A stretch of DNA of 35,468 nt from a virus. Under the pieces are notes generated by a model. The model had not been told where the DNA came from and made no database searches. It saw only the letters and a list, made by a program, of their open reading frames with translations. The stretch covers positions 1 through 35,468 of the IMG/VR virus record IMGVR_UViG_3300017917_000449; one strand, given 5' to 3'. The translations under genes were made by a program, and so were the position numbers. Below, piece after piece: positions 28,841 through 35,468 of this stretch. Positions within the stretch are counted from its first letter, which is position 1; each line of letters starts with the position of its first letter.

Positions 28841-30945
28841 TCAAAGACTTCGACTCCGCTTACATGGACTTCGGTGCTGCGCGGGACTACCCGCCGGCGG
28901 TGCAGGACGAGCCCAGCATTGACGGCATGCAGCTGGCTGCAGGGCCGAGCCCCGTGGTCTCTGATGCTGGCGCTGCTTTTGGCGTCTATCCTGGTGCTGG
29001 CAAACGGTCGCAGAAAAGCGACATTGGCGAACGCATGATATTGGGTGCGCCTGATGCTGCTGCCGGTGGTGTTCGCGGCGTGTTTACCTCTGGCCTTGGC
29101 ATGGGTGGCGACCTCGAGAAGCTGGGCAAGTTCATCTACCGCCTGGCCGCCGACAGCCAGGGCGGCTCGTTCATGGATCGACTGGGCCGCGCTGCCAGTG
29201 CGCTCGAGGAGCGCTCGCTGCTGCCCTCCAGCGACGACATCAGCAAGAACGGCTACACCATCCCCGGCACAAGCATCACCCTGCCGCCCCTGCCGCAGGC
29301 GGTGCCAGAGGGCACGTCTGCCTTCGGCCTCACGCCCGACCAGCGCCAGACCGCTGCAGACATTGGCCAGACGGCCGGTGAACTGGTGGGCGACCCGCTG
29401 GTGCTGGCCAAGGGTGCCAAGGCCGTGGGCAAGGGCGCGGCCGCTGTGGGCCGCATGGCCGGCGAGCAGCTGAACCAGGCCATCCTGGAAGGCACCGGCC
29501 CGCTGGCCAAGGTGGTGCCCAACGCGGTGCGACCGCTCAACGTAGTGCAGCCTGGCCCGGGCGTGGTGTCGACCCGCCTGCCCACCGCCGTGAAGGCCAC
29601 CGAAGACCCGATCAAGGATCGCCTGGTCATCGACCTGGACGCATCCAAGCGCGACCCAGAGGCTTTCTCGCACAACATGGGCCTGATCCGTCAGTACCCG
29701 AACTTCGCGTCCAAGGCCCGCAACCCGGAGCGCCAGGCCGAGGACTTCATCACCGAGGTGAAGAACAACCTGCTGTACCTGCACGACCAGGTGCCCGAGG
29801 CCACGCGCCAGCGCAGCAAGCTCTGGTACGACGGCGCACGCAACATCACCGACCGCTTCTCCAGCGAGTACGGCGTGCCCGATCAGGCAGTGTCTGGCGT
29901 GCTGGCCGTGCTGTCGCCGCAGAAGGACTGGTTCATGAACGTGTCGCTGGGCCAGCGCGTCCTCGACATCGTGACCAAACAGCAAGCGTCCCGTTGGGAT
30001 TCCAGCATGGACGAGATGGCCAAGATCATCTGGAACAAGCCGCAGTACGCGCCGATGGTCGACGCCATCCGTGGCAAGAGCCTGGCCGAGATCCAAGACC
30101 CTGGCCTCAAGGCCATGTGGCTGCGAACCTACGACCAGGCCAAGCTGCCCCGCGAGCACCAGATCGTGAGCCCCGAGGGCGACTTCGTCGGCATCCGCAC
30201 CAACGCCAACGGCGCACCGACCAAGACCGGCTGGGGATCGCTCAACGAGATCGGCAAGGCCATCGTCATTCTGGACAACCCGAGCGTCGAGAACATCAGC
30301 GCGAACCTTGGCCAGCAGCACAAGGTGCGCAACTTCTACAACAACATCTACGCCCCGAACGACCCGGCCGGCCATGTGACCATCGACACCCACGCGGTGG
30401 CCGCTGGCCTGCTGCGCCCGCTGTCTGGCAACAGCCGCGAGGTGCTGCACAACTTCGGCTCTGGCGTGGTTGGCGAGGGCGGCCCCAAGAACAGCAGCAT
30501 CACTGGCGTGCAGGGCACCTATGGCATCTACGCCGAGGCATACCGCCGGGCTGCCCAGGAGCGCGGCATCCTGCCCCGTGAGATGCAATCCATCACCTGG
30601 GAAGCTGTGCGCGGCCTGTACCCGGACACCTTCAAGAGCCAGGCCAAGAACGTGCAGCAGATCGACGATGTCTGGCTACAATATCGGAAGGGCAAACTCT
30701 CCCTTGAGGAGGCACGGAATGAAGTCTTCAGAATCTCAGGCGGCATCGACGCCCCCGAATGGGAGCGAGCAGGACTTCGTCCTGGATCTGCTCAAGAAGT
30801 TCAACCTGCCGGTAACGCGGGAGAACTACCTGGGCCTGGCGTATCCGGAGGGGGTGCCCCAGGAACTGGACGAGAGCAGCCTCCCGCAGGAAATTCGTCA
30901 AGCGTAAAGCGGGGCCGTCAAGCTCTGCAGCAAGGAGCTAAGTGA
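28837..30945 (+). CDS. Ejection-module protein with an HhH-glycosylase-like domain, 702 aa
   Basis: The first 240 residues are low-complexity with Gly/Ala hydrophobic stretches (VLAKGAKAVGKGAAAVGRMA). Residues about 330-640 form a distinct domain with VSGVLAVLSPQKDWFMNVSL (about 352-371), HKVRNFYNNIYAP (about 494-506) and GHVTIDTHAVAAGLLRPLSG (512-531, Asp517). Their order and spacing recall the HhH-GPD DNA glycosylase fold, where a lysine or aspartate in a 'VDTH' helix is catalytic. This is motif-level inference. The last 75 residues are Pro/Gly-rich and are also read in another frame by a second gene. The stop overlaps the next ATG. Confidence 0.72.
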   Translation: MIKDFDSAYMDFGAARDYPPAVQDEPSIDGMQLAAGPSPVVSDAGAAFGVYPGAGKRSQKSDIGERMILGAPDAAAGGVRGVFTSGLGMGGDLEKLGKFIYRLAADSQGGSFMDRLGRAASALEERSLLPSSDDISKNGYTIPGTSITLPPLPQAVPEGTSAFGLTPDQRQTAADIGQTAGELVGDPLVLAKGAKAVGKGAAAVGRMAGEQLNQAILEGTGPLAKVVPNAVRPLNVVQPGPGVVSTRLPTAVKATEDPIKDRLVIDLDASKRDPEAFSHNMGLIRQYPNFASKARNPERQAEDFITEVKNNLLYLHDQVPEATRQRSKLWYDGARNITDRFSSEYGVPDQAVSGVLAVLSPQKDWFMNVSLGQRVLDIVTKQQASRWDSSMDEMAKIIWNKPQYAPMVDAIRGKSLAEIQDPGLKAMWLRTYDQAKLPREHQIVSPEGDFVGIRTNANGAPTKTGWGSLNEIGKAIVILDNPSVENISANLGQQHKVRNFYNNIYAPNDPAGHVTIDTHAVAAGLLRPLSGNSREVLHNFGSGVVGEGGPKNSSITGVQGTYGIYAEAYRRAAQERGILPREMQSITWEAVRGLYPDTFKSQAKNVQQIDDVWLQYRKGKLSLEEARNEVFRISGGIDAPEWERAGLRPGSAQEVQPAGNAGELPGPGVSGGGAPGTGREQPPAGNSSSVKRGRQALQQGAK
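30719..30907 (+). CDS. Nested gene in another frame, 62 aa
   Basis: Inside the 3' end of the 702-aa gene, a second frame has a strong site (GAGGAGG at about 30705-30711) ahead of ATG 30719. It encodes MKSSESQAASTPPNGSEQDF then VLDLLKKFNLPVTRENYLGL and AYPEGVPQELDESSLPQEIR. The LLKKFNLPVTRENYLGLAYP segment is a recognisable conserved pattern of short aquatic-phage proteins (recalled). The overlapping residues of the host gene are Pro/Gly/Gln-rich and featureless, so this frame appears to be the constrained one. Function unknown; position suggests the virion or ejection module. Confidence 0.75.
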   Translation: MKSSESQAASTPPNGSEQDFVLDLLKKFNLPVTRENYLGLAYPEGVPQELDESSLPQEIRQA

Positions 30946-33900
30946 TGGCCATTCAACCCCTCGAGCAACGCCTGGACAGCATGGCCGCACCGGCCGATGC
31001 TGCCGATGTCCAGCCCTCACTGCCCGCCACGCCTGAGCAAGGCGCACCAGGCATGCCGCAGGAGGAAGGCATCCAGGTCGCTGGCCTTGGCATGAAGGTG
31101 CTGGAGGGCCTGACCAAGCGCGGCGCACGCGCAGTCAAAGAGCCCAAGCTGATCGACAACCTGGTGCCCGACACCCCGCCGGGTGCCACCAAGCCGCTGG
31201 CCACACCCGTCGCTCCTGTCACCACCGCGACACCGCCGGCACCAGCCCCCAAGCCTGCAGTGCCCAAGCCGCGCCCGGTCGACGTCAGCACCATGAACCA
31301 GGTGGCCGACGAGCGCATGTTCCTGCAAATGGAGGGCGCTGGCCAGGCCAAGCCGCCAGACACCCCGATCTCGAGCGCATGGACTGACAACGACGGCCTG
31401 GCCGCCACCATCCGCGCTGCCGGCGACAACTTTGCCGCGCAGGAGCCCAGCATGTCGCTGCGCTCGATCTACACCCAGGCCATCAACGCTGGCGTGCCAG
31501 AGCAGTTCCTCAAGACCGCGCTGGCCGGCGAGAGCATGGAGGCCACGGTCGGTGGCAGCAGCCTGGCCAAGCAGCTGGCCGGTGCCGTGCTGGTGCATGA
31601 CGAAAGCGCCAAGAAGCTGGACGCCCTGTTCCAACAGATGGCCGCCGGCAGCCTGGACGACCAGGGCAAACTCAACCTGCGCCTGCAGCTGGCCCAGCAC
31701 AAGATCGTGGTCGACCAACTGAAGGGCATCCAGACCGACGTGGCCCGCTCGCTCAACGTGTTCAAGCGCGTGAAGGACGCGGGCCCTAACCTCGACACCC
31801 GGGCCGTGCGTGCCGCGCTGGACGAGCTCGGCGCGAACCAGTCCGACCAGGTGCTGTTCCAGCTGGCCAACGACTACATCAACACGCCCACCCGCGCAGG
31901 CAAGAACCGCATCATCGAGGCTGGCCTCGGTGCCAAGCTGCGCGACGTCTGGTTCCACACCTACCAGGCCAACCTGCTCAACGATCCGCAGACCCACGCC
32001 TACAACCTGGTGGGCAGCGGCGTCTTCGGTGCGCTGGCCCCGGTCGAGCGCACGGTGGCCGTCGGCATCGGCAAGGTGCGCTCCATGATCCCGGGCGCGA
32101 ACCCCGACCGCTACATGCTGGACGACGTCCAGGCTGGCCTGTCTGGTCTGAAGAACGGCATCCTCGACGGCTGGGAGCTCGCCAAGGAAGCGCTCAAGCA
32201 GGGCGGCGAATCCAAGATGACTGATGCGGGTAAACCCTTGAACCCCGTCAGCGCGGCCAACCTGTCCGACACGCCGCTCAGGCTTTTCGGCCAGGAGGTC
32301 TACCGCACCCCGGATCTGCGCGACACCTGGCTGGGCCGTGCCATCGACGGCATCGGGTTCGTGCAGGACGCCATGAGCTTCAGGCCCATCGCTGCGGCCG
32401 ACGAGTTCGTGGGGGCCATCGCTGGCCGCTACCAGCTGCACGAAGAGGCGTGGCGCTTTGCCAACAAGGAATACGACCGCCTGGTGGCCGAGGGCATGAG
32501 CGATGCTGCTGCCCGCGCCGAGGTGGAGGGCAAGGTCACCCAGCTGCTTTCCGAGCGGCCGCGTGAAATGCAGGAGAGCATCGACGGCATGCGCCGCATG
32601 GTGACTCTGCAGGAGACCATCAGCAAGGAAGGTGCGCTGGGCGAGACCTACTGGTGGAGCAACCAGATCCTCAACCTGGCCCCGGTCAAGGTGGTGGTGC
32701 CCTTCGCCAAGACGGTCACCAACCTGTTCATCGAGGGCTCGAGCTACATCCCCATGCTCAACACCCTGTCGCCCCGCTTCTACGACCTGTGGAGCAAGGG
32801 CGGCCGCCACCGCGACGTGGCCATCGCTCGCCTGGCCATGGGCGGCACGGCTGTCACGGGCGCTGCCATGCTGACACTGGACAACCGGATCACCGGCTCG
32901 GGCCCGTCCCAGACCGAAGACCGCCAGGCGCTGCAAAACCTGGGCTGGCAGCCCTACTCCCTGGTGTTCGACAAGGGCGAGATCAGCGAGCAGAACCTCG
33001 AGCGCCTGAGCGCCATCACCAAGGTGGCCGTGGGCCCCGACAAGGTCTATGTCAGCTACGCCCGATTTGACCCCATCAGCATGATTTTCTCGATGGGCGC
33101 GGACATGGCAGACGCTGCCAAGTTCGACCGGCACCCTGACCGCGAGGACTACCAGGTCATGGCCATGGCCGGCATGACCTCCGTGGGTGAGTACATGAGC
33201 AACCTGCCCCTGCTGCAGGGCGTGGGCGAACTGCTGGCCACCGCACGCTCGCGCTCGACCGACACGGGCGAGAAGGTGGTGCAGATCTTCGACTCGCTGG
33301 CCAAGCAGTACGCCAACTTCATCTACACCGGCACGCCCGGCGTGGGCATGAGCAACAGCACGCTGATGGCCCACATCGAGCGCCTGGTCGACCCCACCCG
33401 CTCCAACACCAAGAGCCCGGAGATGAACACGCCGCCCGGCATCCGCGCCTTCTACGAGGCCCGCCAGCGCGTCATGTCCCGCATCCCCGGCCTGTCGGAC
33501 AACGTGCCGCCCCTGCTGGACAACCTGGGCCGCGAGCTCAAGGTGCAGAACCGAGGTCTCGACTACTGGGCCAACTGGTCGCCCGTGGTGCAGGCCACCG
33601 AGGGCAAGACGTCCGAGGTCGACGAGATCCTGGCCAGCCTCAACTTCGGCATCGCCAACCCCAGCGAGACCTGGGACGGCGTGCGCCTGTCGGCCGGCCA
33701 GATCAACCGCTTCAAGCGGCTCTATGGCCAGGAGATCCTGGACGAGGGCATGAACCTCGAGCAGCGCATCCCCTACGAGATCAAGCAGGCCGAGATCGAC
33801 GCCAGCGTCACGGGCGAGCCCATGCTGATTGGCGACAAGCAGAAGCTGATCATGTCCATCGTGGAGCGCTACCGGGCCATGGCCAAGGCGCAGATGGTGG

Positions 33901-34007
33901 GCGACGTCACCGCGCCAGAGGGCATGGATGAGGGTGTTGCGGAATACCCAGATCTGGCTGCCGCGATGCGTCGAAACCGTGAAATTTCAAGGACATACGG
34001 GCGCTGA
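30945..34007 (+). CDS. Large internal virion protein, T7 gp16-position, 1020 aa
   Basis: This is the last and largest gene of the ejection module. The N-terminal 130 residues are Pro/Ala-rich. A mainly helical body follows, with YNLVGSGVFGALAPVERTVA, ETYWWSNQILNLAPVKVVVP FAKTVTNLF, a hydrophobic segment near 628-646 (IARLAMGGTAVTGAAMLTL) and SMIFSMGADMADAAKFDRHP. I see no lysozyme or transglycosylase motif, unlike T7 gp16. It should form the inner-membrane part of the ejection tube. AAGGAG precedes the ATG at 30945; the first Met of a longer reading (30942) is a GTG. Confidence 0.78.
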   Translation: MAIQPLEQRLDSMAAPADAADVQPSLPATPEQGAPGMPQEEGIQVAGLGMKVLEGLTKRGARAVKEPKLIDNLVPDTPPGATKPLATPVAPVTTATPPAPAPKPAVPKPRPVDVSTMNQVADERMFLQMEGAGQAKPPDTPISSAWTDNDGLAATIRAAGDNFAAQEPSMSLRSIYTQAINAGVPEQFLKTALAGESMEATVGGSSLAKQLAGAVLVHDESAKKLDALFQQMAAGSLDDQGKLNLRLQLAQHKIVVDQLKGIQTDVARSLNVFKRVKDAGPNLDTRAVRAALDELGANQSDQVLFQLANDYINTPTRAGKNRIIEAGLGAKLRDVWFHTYQANLLNDPQTHAYNLVGSGVFGALAPVERTVAVGIGKVRSMIPGANPDRYMLDDVQAGLSGLKNGILDGWELAKEALKQGGESKMTDAGKPLNPVSAANLSDTPLRLFGQEVYRTPDLRDTWLGRAIDGIGFVQDAMSFRPIAAADEFVGAIAGRYQLHEEAWRFANKEYDRLVAEGMSDAAARAEVEGKVTQLLSERPREMQESIDGMRRMVTLQETISKEGALGETYWWSNQILNLAPVKVVVPFAKTVTNLFIEGSSYIPMLNTLSPRFYDLWSKGGRHRDVAIARLAMGGTAVTGAAMLTLDNRITGSGPSQTEDRQALQNLGWQPYSLVFDKGEISEQNLERLSAITKVAVGPDKVYVSYARFDPISMIFSMGADMADAAKFDRHPDREDYQVMAMAGMTSVGEYMSNLPLLQGVGELLATARSRSTDTGEKVVQIFDSLAKQYANFIYTGTPGVGMSNSTLMAHIERLVDPTRSNTKSPEMNTPPGIRAFYEARQRVMSRIPGLSDNVPPLLDNLGRELKVQNRGLDYWANWSPVVQATEGKTSEVDEILASLNFGIANPSETWDGVRLSAGQINRFKRLYGQEILDEGMNLEQRIPYEIKQAEIDASVTGEPMLIGDKQKLIMSIVERYRAMAKAQMVGDVTAPEGMDEGVAEYPDLAAAMRRNREISRTYGR

Positions 34008-34040
34008 GTCCGTACAATTTCCAACAGGAAGGAATGAACC

Positions 34041-35468
34041 ATGGGCGTCCCAATTTCCAACGTCACCCGTCGAGTGGTCTACGCAGCCAGCGGCACTGGC
34101 CCGTACAACTTCTCGTTCGAGATCCTGGCCAGCACCGACATCGCGGTGTACCGGGACGACACGCTGCTGACGCTGACGACCGACTACACGGTAACGATCA
34201 ACACCAACGGCACCGGCAGCATCAACCTGACGGCCGCGCCCACTGGTGCCACTCAGATCGCCATCGTCGGCAACCGCACCATCCAGCGCAGCAGCGACTT
34301 CACCACGGGCGGCGACTTCTTCGCCAACACGCTGAACGACGAGCTCGACCAGCAGACCATCTTTGCCCAGCAGAACGCCGAGGCAGTTGACCGTGCGCTC
34401 AAGGCTCCGCAGACCGACCCGACCAGCATCAACATGACGCTGCCCCGCGCATCGGTGCGGGCCAACAAGACGCTGGCATTCGACGCAAACGGCAACCCTA
34501 CCACCGGCGAGATCATCGGCGACAACCGTGGCAACTGGGCAGCAGGCATTGCGTACAACAAGCGCGACATCGTGCGCGATGCCAGCAACGGGAACGTCTA
34601 CTACGCCAACACCGCGCACACCTCGAGCGGCACCACGCCGATCACCAGCAACGCCGACGCTGCGAAGTGGGATCTGATCGTCAACAACGCGGCCGCTGGC
34701 GCGTCTGCATCGGCAGCAGCTGCATCGGCCTCGGCTGCCGCGACCAGCGCCAGCAGCGCCAGCACCTCGGCATCGACCGCAACGACTCAAGCAGGCATTG
34801 CCACCACGCAGGCCACAAATGCGGCCACCAGCGCGACCAACGCAGCCTCGTCTGCAACCAGCGCAGCCGCATCTGCCGCTGCTGCAGCCACCGCGCTGGA
34901 CAACTTCGACGACCGCTACCTCGGCCCGAAGTCCAGCAACCCGACTGTCGACAACGACGGCGACCCGCTGGTGACTGGTGCCCTGTACTACCGCACCACC
35001 AACCCCATTGGCATGAAGGTGTGGGACGGCTCGCAGTGGCTTGAGGCATCCGCTGCACAGCAGGCCACCATGGTCACCTATGAGTACGTCGCCACCGCTG
35101 GCCAGACCACCTTCTCTGGCAACGACGCCAACGGCGTGACTCTGAGCTACACCGTCAACAACATCCTGGTGATGCTCAACGGCGTGCAGCTGCGACCAGG
35201 TGATGACTACACCGCGAGCAACGGCACAAGCGTGGTGCTGCTGTCTGCCGCTGCGCTGAATGACGAGATCACCATCAACGCATTCCGCACGTTCGATGTG
35301 GCCAACACCTACACCCAGGCGCAGGCCAACGCGCTGCTGGCTGGCAAGTTGGACACCACGGCTGGCGCTGTTGGCGCAACCAACTTGGCCAGCAACTCGG
35401 TGACGACGGTGAAGATCGCTGACAGCAACGTCACGACCCAGAAGATCGCTGACAGCAACGTCACGACC
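34041..35468 (+). CDS. Tail fibre protein, N-terminal part (continues at base 1)
   Basis: The N terminus VPISNVTRRVVYAASGTGPY NFSFEILASTDIAVYRDD and NRTIQRSSDFTTGGDFFANT LNDELDQQTIFAQQ is the phage T7 fibre attachment domain (about 1-150), which docks on the tail tube. A carbohydrate-module-like GNWAAGIAYNKRDIVRDASN segment follows, then an Ala/Ser/Thr coiled shaft (34690-34890). Next are VTYEYVATAGQTTFSGNDA with VNNILVMLNGVQLRPG, a beta domain common in fibres, and the KIADSNVTT repeats. AGGAAGG precedes the ATG. With bases 1-1108 (overlap removed) it totals 825 aa. Confidence 0.92.
   Translation, partial: MGVPISNVTRRVVYAASGTGPYNFSFEILASTDIAVYRDDTLLTLTTDYTVTINTNGTGSINLTAAPTGATQIAIVGNRTIQRSSDFTTGGDFFANTLNDELDQQTIFAQQNAEAVDRALKAPQTDPTSINMTLPRASVRANKTLAFDANGNPTTGEIIGDNRGNWAAGIAYNKRDIVRDASNGNVYYANTAHTSSGTTPITSNADAAKWDLIVNNAAAGASASAAAASASAAATSASSASTSASTATTQAGIATTQATNAATSATNAASSATSAAASAAAAATALDNFDDRYLGPKSSNPTVDNDGDPLVTGALYYRTTNPIGMKVWDGSQWLEASAAQQATMVTYEYVATAGQTTFSGNDANGVTLSYTVNNILVMLNGVQLRPGDDYTASNGTSVVLLSAAALNDEITINAFRTFDVANTYTQAQANALLAGKLDTTAGAVGATNLASNSVTTVKIADSNVTTQKIADSNVTT
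35411..35468 (+). repeat. 58-base terminal duplication, identical to 1-58
   Basis: Bases 35411-35468 equal 1-58. Collapsing the two keeps the fibre frame open (1370 plus 1108 bases, 826 codons with stop). This marks a circular assembly overlap rather than a biological long terminal repeat. It consists mostly of two 30-base repeat units. Confidence 0.92.

Noticed and set aside
27350-30588. Long minus-strand frames opposite the ejection module
   Set aside because: His/Gly/Val-rich shadows of the plus-strand genes, with no promoter or ribosome sites.
31017-33374. A 785-codon minus-strand frame opposite the 1020-aa gene
   Set aside because: Same His/Val/Gly-rich shadow composition; no ribosome site or plausible operon.
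1-35468. tRNA genes and CRISPR arrays
   Set aside because: No cloverleaf-like segments with CCA ends and no regularly spaced repeats were noticed on reading; a dedicated tRNA or CRISPR scan was not possible.

Overview
The window is essentially one complete tailed-phage genome of about 35.4 kb, with a short-tailed (podovirus), T7-like virion layout. Bases 1-58 are identical to 35411-35468. Joining the ends closes a tail-fibre gene in frame (34041 to 1108 across the junction, 825 codons plus stop), so the contig is a circular or circularly permuted genome opened inside a tandem repeat of that gene. Base composition is GC-rich, and the gene types (RecT and YqaJ recombination pair, DUF6496-like and Bbp19-like small proteins, collagen-like virion protein) suggest a phage of a freshwater beta-proteobacterium. 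That host guess rests on gene style only and is tentative.

Layout. (a) 34041-1108 (wrapped) is the tail fibre, followed by a 50-aa fibre-associated protein and a C1q-like protein. (b) 1796-4287 (+) is the lysis region: four small membrane proteins, a tiny lipoprotein, a holin of the 3TM type and a GH19 endolysin. (c) 8460-4289 (-) is the leftward early operon, with small proteins, a serine recombinase, a wHTH-like protein, a YqaJ-type exonuclease and a RecT-type annealing protein. (d) 8658-12514 (+) is the rightward early operon: an HNH nuclease fused to a ribbon-helix-helix domain, a RuvC-like resolvase, a zinc ribbon, a sigma-region-4-like protein and a replication initiator that seems to carry the origin inside its own gene. 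(e) 12855-15135 (+) holds a mini-SSB and both terminase subunits. (f) 15193-34007 (+) is the virion operon: cupin, coiled-coil proteins, portal, collagen-like protein, scaffold, capsid, tail tube proteins A and B and a four-gene ejection module.

Regulation can be read in part. The two early operons diverge from a 197-bp region with two copies of TTGTATC-N5-GATACAA, one at each predicted promoter. Two late promoters (before the cupin and before the capsid gene) share TTGCAC-N16-TAGAAT with similar spacer bases. A strong intrinsic terminator lies between scaffold and capsid genes, so the capsid gene has its own transcription unit. A phage protein made of little more than a sigma region 4 is a candidate for directing the late switch.

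No DNA polymerase, RNA polymerase, tyrosine integrase or CI-like repressor is recognisable; replication probably uses host polymerase recruited by the initiator. The most interesting items are a well-supported gene nested out of frame inside the 3' end of an ejection-module gene, a possible HhH-glycosylase-like domain in that ejection protein, the HNH-RHH fusion with its candidate operators, the origin inside the initiator gene, and the matched late promoters with a possibly leaderless first gene.
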